A stretch of DNA of 64,000 nucleotides, from contig OZ026833.1 of the NCBI GenBank assembly GCA_964023205.1, positions 198,501 through 262,500 on the forward strand. The letters are read 5' to 3'. This DNA is from Lutraria lutraria. Its lineage: Eukaryota > Mollusca > Bivalvia > Venerida > Mactridae. Below are positions 1 through 12,534 of the stretch, piece after piece. The notes under the pieces are model-generated. The model did not search any database. It was given only the letters and a program-made list of their open reading frames with translations, and had not been told where the DNA came from. The position numbers and the translations under genes were made by a program. The stretch's first letter is position 1, and the number at the start of each line of letters is the position of its first letter.

Positions 1-1417
1 GTGTATATTTTGTGTAATTTCTTTGTAAGTTTGTAGATTTTTCTAAACAAAGTTTATTATGTTTTTGTTGAATATGATGTCGTACATAATTTCTGTTATT
101 TGATCGTTAATTAATTGTTTTCTTTAATTCTTAATTAATGGTTTTCTATACATGAACTTGAATAATATGTGTGAAGTATTAATGCTTGGGGATTAGTGCA
201 TAGATGTTTATAAATCATGGAAGTTTGACAACAATAAAACTGATTGTAGTAAAAAGAACATATTTTTTTAATCTTGACCATTTTCTATATTTATTGGAAA
301 TTAAATTATTAAAAGATTTTTGCCCCATAAAACTGTAAGTACAGTGCAACCTCTCCAAAGCAACACCATTTGGGAGTAGCAAAATGTTGAGAGGTTTGTG
401 CTCTAAATAGGTTGTTGCTCAAGAGAGGGCTGATCTGGAGAGGTTGTACAGTATTGATCAATTACTATCAAATATAATATGGTACTTTGGGGGTAATATT
501 TTCTAAATTTACATGAATCTTTTATTCTGAACCTTATTCTATTATTGTGACTACATTATAACACTATGCTTTCATATTGTGAACCAGTAACTGTTGTTAT
601 ATCTGTTGTCCAAAACTTTCTACTATTTTGATCATGTTCGGTTTATATTCAGAAGACATTTTTAGATGAATCTTTCTTATGGGGTATTTATTTGTTATTA
701 CATTGAATATTGTATTACTGTTTGTTGTTCATCTAGAACACCTTGCCAGTGGGTTAAAGAAATGATAAATGTGGCACATGATTAATGTTTTACATCAAAA
801 TTACCCTTCTGGTGATCCATGCTTACATGACTGGTGATTTTCTTTTCACTTGGGTTAATGTTAAAACAAAAGCTAGTGTCATTTAGTGACTTTCCAGCTT
901 TAATAGTGTACATGTTGGTAGAATCAATGATCTTCAGTATGTTAACTGGACACCATCCTTACTAGTGAAATATGTTTGGTCTCAGAAGTGATTAAAAATT
1001 ATCAGCAGTAAGGGACAGCAATTACTGGTCAGAGAACAATAGGCTGTAGTGACCACTTGACTACCAGTTCTTTCTGATTGTGTCCATTATCTCTGCTTTG
1101 ATATGACAATCTTAAAATGTGTATTTCATTTTATTGACCAAGATATCATCTCATTTGAATATAACCTTGTATAGGTGCTTTATAATCTGTTGAATAATTT
1201 AGCTGTATTTAAAAATGTTGTTTTGTACAGTTAGATTGTATGTTGATGTGTGACAATACTTGTTTAACTATTTCATGTTTATATGCCATCTTCTGTTCAA
1301 ATTCAATTCAATTTAAAGACTGAAACTTTGAATTTTAATAGATTACTCTTACATGATTTGAATGTAACTAATTTCAGTGTTGTCTTTCAAAAATTATTTG
1401 TGCTTATCCTTTTTAGC
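1..1417. other. AT-rich non-coding stretch
   Basis: No reading frame here resembles a conserved protein and no splice-bordered coding segment was recognised. The only structured item is a short inverted-repeat MITE at 340-453, listed separately. It may be intergenic DNA or the 3' UTR or intron of a gene lying to the left. Confidence 0.5.
340..453. mobile_element. pogo-type MITE, copy 1
   Basis: The segment starts TACAGTGCAACCTCTCCA and ends TGGAGAGGTTGTACAGTA, so it is an imperfect terminal inverted repeat bordered by TA. The same family occurs in fry introns at 30317-30484, 33245-33425 and 42202-42378. The TA flanks and the CAGT..AACCTC start resemble pogo/Tigger-type MITEs; that class assignment is an inference. 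Confidence 0.6.
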
Positions 1418-2537
1418 TCACCTGGCACAGAGTGCCAAGGGGAGTTTTTAGGATCGAGCTATGTCCATCATCGTCCGTCCGTCCGCACGCACCCAAGGGT
1501 GGTTGTGGGGTTAGGGTTGGTTAGGGTTAGGGTTGGTACATTTAGGTCTTGTGAGGTTCATTTACATACAAACTGGACTTGTGGGGATAATTTCGACTTG
1601 TGGGGTTAAAAACACCGAAAAGATCAAAGGGATCACCCCACAACATACGTCTCATCAGAACGTCCGTCCGTATGTCCGTCCGTTGTCAACAATTTCTTTA
1701 AACAACATCTCCTAAACCACTTGGTCAATTTCAACCAAACTTCACAGATGTGTTCCTTGCTTGAAGCTCTACCAAAGTTGTTCAAAGAATTCTATTCCAT
1801 GCAGAACTCTTGTTGCTATGGCAACCAGAAGGTTTTTTTTGAAAATCTTCTTCTCAAAAACCAGAGGACCTAAAGCTTAGATATTTAGTGTGTAGCATTG
1901 TCTAGTGGACCTCTACCAAGTTTGTTCAAATTATTGCCTTAGGGTCAAAATAGGCCCCGCCCCAGGGGTCATTTGATTTATATAGGCTTATATTGGAAAA
2001 TTAAAAAAATCTTCTCCAAAACCACAAGGCCTTAAGAGCTTAAATATTTTGTATGTAGCATTGTCTTGTGGACCTCTATCAAGTTTGTTCAAATTATGGC
2101 CCGGGGTCAAAATTGGCCCCATCCTGGGGTTTACTGTATTTTATATTAGAAAAATTAAAAAATCTTCTTGTCCAAAACCACTAGGCCTAAAGCTAAGATA
2201 TTTGATATGTAGCATTGTGTAGTGGATCTCTACTGAGTTTGTTCAAATTATTGCCCCGGGTCAAAATTGGCCCCGCCCCGGGGTCACTTGATTTAAATAG
2301 GCTTATATAGGAATATTTAAAAAATCTTCTTGTCCAAAAGCACAAGGCCTAGAGCTTAGCTATTTTGTATGTAGCATTGTCTTGTGGATTGTCTTCTGGG
2401 GTCAGTTGATTTCAACAACTACTTGACAGTTGGGGTAGATAACTTTTTACCATGACAAATAACTTCCCTTGATTAAGTTATCCCTTAGTGTTACGATACT
2501 CAGGTGAGCGATACAGGGCCATCATGGCCCTCTTGTT
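1418..2537. repeat. dispersed ~1.1-kb repeat with internal direct repeats
   Basis: The left end reads CTCACCTGGCACAGAGTGCC and the right end CAGGTGAGCGATACAGGGCC, with CTCACCTG/CAGGTGAG as short inverted ends. Inside, a block of about 180 bp recurs roughly four times (AAAATCTTCT, then CTTAGATATTT, GTAGCATTGTC, CAAGTTTGTTCAAATTAT and GGCCCC). The start carries a CCGTCCGT tract and a short TTAGGG-like tract near 1504-1532. It resembles a dispersed repeat often seen in bivalve genomes and transcripts. No protein is encoded. Confidence 0.65.
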
Positions 2538-4641
2538 TCCTTATAGTTGTTGTTTTGTTTCTATGTTGTTCCAAAGATTTACAATGAGGGTTTCTCTAGT
2601 TTAGTGACTTCTGTGTTTGCAGTTTTGGATTTAGATATCTATTATTGATGTATGGAGTTATTTCAGATTGGTTTTTAATTTAGATCCTATTTAATTCTAC
2701 AAAGAATTTCATCATTAGCTTCATTATTTTATGGAGATTTTATTTACTGATTAATTGTAATGCTTGTTCGATTGTTATGTAGAAAACAAATAACTTTGTT
2801 GGCAGGTTTTAAATTAGTTGAGTTTGAATTTATAAAACTACAGAGAGCTTGCTAATTAACCTACTGATGATAATTATCATTTTGTAAGCTGCTTTTTGAT
2901 TGGTTAATTTTATAATGTATAAAACTTCGATGATAAATTAGTAGGTTTATGATATTTGATCAAGTATATCCTTGGTATGTAGATAGGTATGTAGGTTAAC
3001 TTATCTTTTTAAATGTAAATTTCTATTTTTGATGATGTTTTTTATACCTCTTTACTCTTTGCTGAAGTTGATCCTTTAAATATTTATTTTTAAAAAAGAG
3101 AAGTGATAATGTCTCAGTGAAGCTATGGTAATGATGCACACTTTGTGAATGTTGAATGTGTGTCTTCAAGTCACTGAGTGCTTGGATTATTGTGTAAAGC
3201 TTTGGATATATCTTTATGATTTTTTTTCTAAAAAAAAAATAAGATAAAGAATTTAAGATGTATTGGTTTGAATGTATAATCTTAAAAATAGGAATGAAAA
3301 TTCTACCATGGGTGATGGGATTTGAAGTTTATAGAATGTGAGTTGTATTGAAGATGTTTGTCAATGTTTGTAAAGTAATTGTATGTTTAAGGCCCAGATT
3401 AAGAAACTTTTTTAATGTCTCAAGGTCCATGTTTAGTTTGAAAAAATACTATAATTTGTTCTATGTGGGAAACAAGGTTGTATGTTGTTCTATAGTTGGA
3501 AAGAACCATTACTGACAGGACAGGTAATTTTGTATAATGTTACATAGTGTTGTCTGATTGACTAAAAGTATTATGAATTTATAGCAGGACTTGAGTCAGC
3601 TAAAAAAACATGTTTTTACAAATGGCCTGAATTGATAGATGACATGATTTTATTCTTGTACAATGTTTTCTTAGATAGATAAAGACTACAGTGTCTGGAC
3701 TCATGGATTTGTGTCTTTTATTAGCGTACAAGAGTACATAGTGCTACATTGATCACCCTTTCTGTCATTTTTGTCATATGACGTTTGTCCTGATGACAAT
3801 TGTTGACATTTCTCTGAATCAACTGGGCCAATTTCAATAAATTTATTCAAAACTTCACATGAATGATCTCGGATGGTCCTCACCAAGAATTTACATAAGA
3901 TCCTCTACCAACAATGATTGAAGTATGACTGTGTTCTAACGTACTTAGTATTACTTTTAAATATTCTTTGAACAATAAAAAATCTGCATTTTTGTTTTGA
4001 AAAATTAGAATAATTTGGCAGAACAAAAAGTGGTAAAATAATTTCAATGACAAGTTATTTGTTGATAGAAATTGTCAGTATAGTTTGGCAAATATGGCCC
4101 ACTTGTACAGTAATAAAGCAAAACTTTATGAGTCCAGTCCCTGTGATTATGGTAGTCTGGTACCCATTGTTTGGATCGCATTTTTATATTTTATCTTTGT
4201 TATGTACAACATGCACCATAGATATATTTTTCTTTGGTTTTTTTTTCATTATCACAACTTTCTATCGAATAATAAAAAACTGTTACTCTAAAAGGTGTTT
4301 TGATTTCCTTTATGATAATATTGTTGTTGACATATAAAAGAGTAATGATCCTATGATGAAGCTACTAGTGCTAACCTGATCCCCGCCATTAGTAACTTTC
4401 ATCTTTTCTACAAGTGTGAGTTAGAAGGGGTTTGTATGTTGCACTGCAAAATCTCTATGACCACCATGTGTGCATGTGTGGGACAAAGTACACTGGGTAA
4501 TTATGACCGACCAAACATGTGGAACATTACTTTATTCTTGTGTGATTTATAATCTGCAGTGTTCATACAAACAATATCATTTACACCAAGTTGATAGACA
4601 TGAGAGAATAATGAAAAACAAGAAATGACTGAGTTTTATAA
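2538..4641. other. AT-rich stretch without recognised features
   Basis: Short open frames at 3701-3886 (-) and 4047-4337 (+) show no family resemblance, no repeats and no splice context. Nothing beyond low-complexity AT-rich DNA was seen. Confidence 0.5.
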
Positions 4642-7600
4642 AATGGTTTCCATGTACAAGATGTAGGGTAGGTACCACACCATTACATAATATACAAGAC
4701 AAAAGAACCCAACTGATATACTATATTACATGTACAAGATGTAGGGTAGGTACCACACCATTACATAATATACAAGACAAAAGTACCCAACTAATAAACT
4801 ATATTACATGTACAAGATGTAGGGTAGGTACCATACATTACATAAGATACAAGACAAAAGTACCCAACTGATATACTATATTACATGTACAAGATGTAGG
4901 GTAGGTACCACACCATTACATAATATACAAGACAAAGGTACCCAACTGATATACTATATTACATGTACAAGATGTAGGGTAGGTACCACACCATTACATA
5001 ATATACAAGACAAAAGTACCCAACTAATAAACTATATTACATGTACAAGATGTAGGGTAGGTACCATACATTACATAAGATACAAGACAAAAGTACCCAA
5101 CTGATATACTATATTACATGTACAAGATGTAGGGTAGGTACCACACCATTACATAATATACAAGACAAAAGTACCCAACTGATATACTATATTACATGTA
5201 CAAGATGTAGTGTAGGTACCACACCATTACATAATATACAAGACAAAAGTACCCAACTGATATACTATATTACATGTACAAGATGTAGGGTAGGTACCAC
5301 ACCATTACATAATATACAAGACAAAAGTACCCAACTGATATACTATATTACATGTACAAGACGTAGGGTAGGTACCACACCATTACATAATATACAAGAC
5401 AAAGGTACCCAACTGATATACTATATTACATGTACAAGATGTAGGGTAGGTACCACACCATTACATAATATACAAGACAAAAGAACCCAACTGATATACT
5501 ATATTACATGTACAAGATGTAGGGTAGGTACCACACCATTACATAATATACAAGACAAAAGTACCCAACTAATAAACTATATTACATGTACAAGATGTAG
5601 TGTAGGTACCACACCATTACATAATATACAAGACAAAAGTACCCAACTGATATACTATATTACATGTACAAGATGTAGTGTAGGTACCACACCATTAAAT
5701 AATATACAAGACAAAAGTACCCAACTGATATACTATATTACATGTACAAGATGTAGGGTAGGTACCACACCATTACATAATATACAAGACAAAAGTACCC
5801 AACTGATATACTATATTACATGTACAAGATGTAGGGTAGGTACCACACCATTACATAATATACAAGACAAAGATACCCAACTGATATACTATATTACATG
5901 TACAAGATGTAGTGTAGGTACCACACCATTACATAATATACAAGACAAAAGTACCCAACTGATATACTATATTACATGTACAAGATGTAGGGTAGGTACC
6001 ACACCATTACATAATATACAAGACAAAAGTACCCAACTGATATACTATATTACATGTACAAGACGTAGGGTAGGTACCATACCATTACATAATATACAAG
6101 ACAAAGGTACCCAACTGATATACTATATTACATGTACAAGATGTAGGGTAGGTACCACACCATTACATAATATACAAGACAAAGATACCCAACTGATATA
6201 CTATATTACATGTACAAGATGTAGTGTAGGTACCACACCATTACATAATATACAAGACAAAAGTACCCAACTGATATACTATATTACATGTACAAGATGT
6301 AGTGTAGGTACCACACCATTACATAATATACAAGACAAAAGTACCCAACTGATATACTATATTACATGTACAAGATGTAGGGTAGGTACCACACCATTAC
6401 ATAATATACAAGAGAAAAGTACCCAACTGATATACTATATTACATGTACAAGATGTAGTGTAGGTACCACACCATTACATAATATACAAGACAAAGGTAC
6501 CCAACTGATATACTATATTACATGTACAAGATGTAGGGTAGGTACCACACCATTACATAATATACAAGACAAAGATACCCAACTGATATACTATATTACA
6601 TGTACAAGATGTAGGGTAGGTACCACACCATTACATAATATACAAGACAAAGGTACCCAACTGATATACTATATTACATGTACAAGATGTAGGGTAGGTA
6701 CCACACCATTACATAATATACAAGACAAAAGTACCCAACTGATATACTATATTACATGTACAAGATGTAGTGTAGGTACCACACCATTACATAATATACA
6801 AGACAAAAGTACCCAACTGATATACTATATTACATGTACAAGATGTAGTGTAGGTACCACACCATTACATAATATACAAGACAAAAGTACCCAACTGATA
6901 TACTATATTACATGTACAAGATGTAGGGTAGGTACCACACCATTACATAATATACAAGAGAAAAGTACCCAACTGATATACTATATTACATGTACAAGAT
7001 GTAGGGTAGGTACCACACCATTACATAATATACAAGACAAAAGTACCCAACTGATATACTATATTACATGTACAAGATGTAGGGTAGGTACCACACCATT
7101 ACATAATATACAAGACAAAGATACCCAACTGATATACTATATTACATGTACAAGATGTAGGGTAGGTACCACACCATTACATAATATACAAGACAAAGGT
7201 ACCCAACTGATATACTATATTACATGTACAAGATGTAGGGTAGGTACCACACCATTACATAATATACAAGACAAAAGTACCCAACTGATATACTATATTA
7301 CATGTACAAGATGTAGTGTAGGTACCACACCATTACATAATATACAAGACAAAAGTACCCAACTGATATACTATATTACATGTACAAGATGTAGGGTAGG
7401 TACCACACCATTACATAATATACAAGACAAAAGTACCCAACTGATATACTATATTACATGTACAAGATGTAGGGTAGGTACCACACCATTACATAATATA
7501 CAAGACAAAAGTACCCAACTGATATACTATATTACATGTACAAGATGTAGGGTAGGTACCATACATTACATAATATACAAGACAAAGGTACCCAACTGAT

Positions 7601-8080
7601 ATACTATATTACATGTACAAGATGTAGGGTAGGTACCACACCATTACATAATATACAAGACAAAAGTACCTAACTGATATACTATATTACATGTACAAGA
7701 TGTAGGGTAGGTACCACACCATTACATAATATACAAGACAAAAGTACCCAACTGATATACTATATTACATGTACAAGATGTAGGGTAGGTACCATACATT
7801 ACATAATATACAAGACAAAGGTACCCAACTGATATACTATATTACATGTACAAGATGTAGGGTAGGTACCACACCATTACATAATATACAAGACAAAGAT
7901 ACCCAACTGATATACTATATTACATGTACATTAAGATGTAAGTTAGGTACCACACCATTACATAATATACAAGACAAAAGTACCCAACTGATATACTATA
8001 TTACATGTACAAGATGTAGGGTAGGTACCATACATTACATAAGATACAAGACAAAAGTACCCAACTGATATACTATATTA
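4642..8080. repeat. 78-bp satellite array, about 44 copies
   Basis: Each unit contains CATGTACAAGATGTAG, GGTAGGTACCACACC, ATTACATAATATACAAGAC and CCCAACTGATATACTATA. The first two CATGTACAAG starts (4651, 4729) are 78 bp apart. Variants such as GGG/GTG, AAAGTACCC/AAGATACCC and the two-base-shorter ACCATACATT recur in patterned order, so some copies were probably amplified as multi-unit blocks. The last complete unit ends at an insertion; a further partial copy lies at 8410-8462. Confidence 0.97.
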
Positions 8081-8409
8081 TTTCCAATTCTTACAAATCT
8101 AGGCATTTTGATTGGTCAATGGAGGGAGATTACACTCAATAGAAACCTTTTGTTTCTGTACATTGTCGACGGACTACTTTTACCAGCTAAAGAGTTTTAG
8201 CGGTTCATGTCCGACATTTGTAAGAATTGAATAAAACAATTGAATTTAATTGGAAATAAAAGGATTAAACTTTCATTTCTGATCGTTTAACGAAGTGTAA
8301 ACTCCCTCAGACCTCATAACACACATTTCACATAAAGCCCTTATTCAATGTGTCATGAGGTCTGAGGGAGTTGACACATCGATAAACGACCAGAAATGAA
8401 AGTTTAATC
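8081..8409. mobile_element. paired fold-back insertion inside the 78-bp satellite
   Basis: Two inverted-repeat blocks lie side by side. The first (8081-8256) begins TTTCCAATTCTTACAAAT and ends AATTGGAAA, with an inner ATTTGTAAGAATTG. The second (8262-8409) is a palindrome from GGATTAAACTTTCATTTCTG to CAGAAATGAAAGTTTAATC with AACTCCCTCAGACCTCAT in its inner stem. The insertion is flanked by CTATATTA at 8073-8080 and 8410-8417, which suits an 8-bp target duplication, although the satellite unit itself contains that octamer. There is no coding capacity. Confidence 0.65.
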
Positions 8410-8462
8410 CTATATTACATGTACAAGATGTAGTGTAGGTACCATACATTACATAATATACA
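8410..8462. repeat. residual 78-bp satellite copy
   Basis: Partial unit (TATATTACATGTACAAGATG through ACATAATATACAA) that continues the satellite after the fold-back insertion and shows the insertion split the array. Confidence 0.9.
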
Positions 8463-8533
8463 ATCCCTCGTTTCTTTTTATATAAGATATATATTGAAAT
8501 TGTCTACGCAATTCAAATAAGAAATGAAAAATG

Positions 8534-11500
8534 ACTAGTACATGAAGAGTTATAATGTAGAATATAAACACTAGTACATGAAGAGTTATAATGTAGAATA
8601 TAAACACTAGTATATTAAGAGTTATAATGTAGAATATATACACTACTGCATGAAGAGTTATAATGTAGAATATATACACTAGTGCATGATGAGTTATAAT
8701 GAAGAATATAAACACTAGTATATGAAGAGTTATAATGTAGAATATATACACTAGTGCATGATGAGTTATAATGAAGAATATAAACACTAGTACATGAAGA
8801 GTTATGATGTAGAATATAAACGCTAATACATGTACATGAAGAGTTATAATGTAGAATATAGTCACTAGTACATGAAGAGTTATAATGTAGAATATAGTCA
8901 CTAGTATATGAAGAGTTATAATGTAGAATATAAACACTAGTACATGAAGAGTTATAATGTAGAATATAAACACTAGTACATGAAGAGTTATCATGTAGAA
9001 TATAAACACTAGTACATCAAGAGTTATAATGTAGAATATAGTCACTAGTACATCAAGAGTTATAATGTAGAATATAAACACTAGTACATGAAGAGTTATA
9101 ATGTAGAATATAAACACTAGTACATCAAGAGTTATAATGAAGAATATAAACATAAGTACATCAAGAGTTATAATGTAGAATATAAACACTAGTACATCAA
9201 GAGTTATAATGTAGAATATAAACACTAGTACATCAAGAGTTATAATGTAGAATATAAACACTAGTACATCAAGAGTTATAATGAAGAATATAAACACTAG
9301 TGCATGATGAGTTATAATGTAGAATATAAACACTAGTACATCAAGAGTTATAATGTAGAATATAAACACAAGTACATGAAGAGTTATAATGTAGAATATA
9401 AACACTAGTGCATGATGAGTTATAATGTAGAATATAGTCACTAGTACATCAAGAGTTATAATGTAGAATATAAACACAAGTACATCAAGAGTTATAATGA
9501 AGAATATAAACACTAGTGCATGATGAGTTATAATGTAGAATATAGTCACTAGTACATCAAGAGTTATAATGTAGAATATAAACACTAGTACATCAAGAGT
9601 TATAATGAAGAATATAAACACTAGTGCATGATGAGTTATAATGAAGAATATAAACGCTAGTACATGTACATGAAGAGTTACAATGTAGAATATAGTCACT
9701 AGTACATGAAGAGTTATAATGTAGAATATAGTCACTAGTACATCAAGAGTTATAATGTAGAATATAAACACTAGTACATCAAGAGTTATAATGTAGAATA
9801 TAAACACTAGTGCATGATGAGTTATAATGAAGAATATAAACACAAGTACATGAAGAGTCATAATGTAGAATATAAACACTAGTACATGAAGAGTTATAAT
9901 GTAGAATATAAACACTAGTACATCAAGAGTTATAATGAAGAATATAAACACTAGTACATGAAGAGTTATAATGTAGAATATAGTCACTAGTACATCAAGA
10001 GTTATAATGTAGAATATAAACACTAGTACATCAAGAGTTATAATGTAGAATATAGTCACTAGTACATCAAGAGTTATAATGTAGAATATAAACACTAGTA
10101 CATCAAGAGTTATAATATAGAATATAAACACTAGTACATCAAGAGTTATAATGTAGAATATAAACACTAGTACATCAAGAGTTATAATGTAGAATATAGT
10201 CACTAGTACATCAAGAGTTATAATGTAGAATATAAACACTAGTACATCAAGAGTTATAATGTAGAATATAAACACTAGTACATCAAGAGTTATAATGTAG
10301 AATATAAACACTAGTACATCAAGAGTTATAATGAAGAATATAAATACTAGTGCATGATGAGTTATAATGTAGAATATAGTCACTAGTACATCAAGAGTTA
10401 TAATGTAGAATATAAACACAAGTATATGAAGAGTTATAATGTAGAATATAAACACTAGTGCATGATGAGTTATAATGAAGAATATAAACACTAGTACATC
10501 AAGAGTTATAATGTAGAATATAAACACTAGTACATCAAGAGTTATAATGTAGAATATAAACACTAGTACATCAAGAGTTATAATGAAGAATATAAACACT
10601 AGTACATGAAGAGTTATAATGTAGAATATAGTCACTAGTACATCAAGAGTTATAATGTAGAATATAAACACTAGTACATCAAGAGTTATAATGTAGAATA
10701 TAGTCACTAGTACATCAAGAGTTATAATGTAGAATATAAACACTAGTACATCAAGAGTTATAATATAGAATATAAACACTAGTACATCAAGAGTTATAAT
10801 GTAGAATATAAACACTAGTACATCAAGAGTTATAAGGTAGAATATAGTCACTAGTACATCAAGAGTTATAATGTAGAATATAAACACTAGTACATCAAGA
10901 GTTATAATGTAGAATATAAACACTAGTACATCAAGAGTTATAATGAAGAACATAAACACTAGTGCATGATGAGTTATAATGTAGAATATAAACACTAGTA
11001 CATCAAGAGTTATAATGAAGAATATAAACACTAGTGCATGATGAGTTATAATGAAGAATATAAACACAAGTACATGAAGAGTTATAATGTAGAATATAAA
11101 CACTAGTACATGAAGAGTTATCATGTAGAATATAAACACAAGTACATGAAGAGTTATAATGTAGAATATAAACACTAGTACATCAAGAGTTATAATGTAG
11201 AATATAAACACTAGTACATGAAGAGTTATAATGTAGAATATAAACACTAGTACATGAAGAGTTATAATGTAGAATATAAACACAAGTACATGAAGAGTTA
11301 TAATGTAGAATATAAACACTAGTGCATGATGAGTTATAATGTAGAATATAAACACTAGCACATCAAGAGTTATAATGTAGAATATAAACACTAGTACATG
11401 AAGAGTTATAATGAAGAACATAAACACTAGTGCGTGATGAGTTATAATGTAGAATATAAACACTAGCACATCAAGAGTTATAATGTAGAATATAAACACT

Positions 11501-12132
11501 AGTACATCAAGAGTTATAATGAAGAACATAAACACTAGTGCATGATGAGTTATAATGTAGAATATAAACACTAGCACATCAAGAGTTATAATGTAGAATA
11601 TAAACACTAGTATATGAAGAGTTATAATGTAGAATATAAACACTAGTACATGAAGAGTTATTATGTAGAATATAAACACTAGTACATGTACATGAATAGT
11701 TATTATGTAGAATATAAACACTAGTACATGTAAATGAAGAGTTATTATGTAGAATATAAACACTAGTACATGAAGAGTTATAATGTAGAATATGAACACT
11801 AGTACATTAAGAGTTATTATGTAGAATATAAACACAAGTACTTGAAGAGTTATAATGTAGAATATAAACACAAGTACATGAAGAGTTATAATGTAGAATA
11901 TTAACACTAGTACATGAAGAGTTATAATGTAGAATATAAACACTAGTACATGAAGAGTTATAATGTAGAATATAAACACAAGTACTTGAAGAGTTATAAT
12001 GTAGAATATAAACACAAGTACATGAAGAGTTATAATGTAAAGTATAAACACTAGTACATGCATGTACATCAAGAGTTATAATGTAGAATATAACCACTAG
12101 TACATGAAGAGTTATAATGTAGAATGTAGAAT
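8534..12132. repeat. 36-bp satellite array, about 100 copies
   Basis: The unit is CATGAAGAGTTATAATGTAG followed by AATATAAACACTAGTA. Recurrent variants are ATGAAG/ATCAAG/ATGATG, TGTAG/TGAAG, TAAACA/TAGTCA and ACTAG/ACAAG. A few units are 6 bp longer through an extra TACATG. Because the unit is a multiple of three, the minus strand stays open for 1,207 codons (8449-12072) as a 12-residue hydrophobic repeat (LHVLVFIFYIIT). Compositional regularity explains this frame; it is not called as a gene. Confidence 0.97.
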
Positions 12133-12530
12133 GTCGCTATTTATAGTCTAAGAATGGAGCGAGCTCGATATCTGCCCATCTGTCAATAAATGCAGCCGAA
12201 ACTCTTTATATCAAAAGAATTAGGAAAAATTGTTCGATCTAAATGAACTTCGATGTATAAATTATTAGAGAAATTCGCTGTGTTTATTATCGGTGTGTTG
12301 TAATAATCATTTATACTCGTGTTATAAGATACGGAACACGGTATTTATACGTTTCCATGTATTTATTTTAGCAACATGTCGCAAATAAACAAAACATTAT
12401 AAACATATTCACACAGACTAATTTTATCATCGCGAGCGTGGACACTGACTTGTTTACGCAATTGTCGTTAATTAAATATCGATTTCGGAGCTCAATACAA
12501 AAAATGTCCGATCAGGTGAGAAATGATGAC
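12133..12530. repeat. left part of an old pogo-like repeat, interrupted
   Basis: Sequence such as GACACTGACTTGTTTACGCA and AATTAAATATCGATTT matches, with divergence, the uninterrupted element at 63153-63807 (GACACTAACATGTTTATACA, AATTAAATATCGATTT). The right part of this copy resumes at 15040 after a 2.5-kb insertion. No coding sequence was seen. Confidence 0.6.
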
Positions 12531-12534
12531 TTAA

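Noticed and set aside
1504..1532. Telomere-derived TTAGGG tract
   Set aside because: Only a few imperfect TTAGGG/TTAGGGT units lie inside a dispersed repeat. A similar short tract at about 49744-49757 shows this is common low-complexity sequence.
4642..8080. CRISPR-like array
   Set aside because: The units are head-to-tail copies without unique spacers, and the genome is eukaryotic.
8449..12072. 1,207-codon minus-strand frame as a membrane protein gene
   Set aside because: It lies wholly in a 36-bp satellite and consists of one 12-residue hydrophobic repeat. It has no signal of a gene around it, and the unit length explains the open frame.
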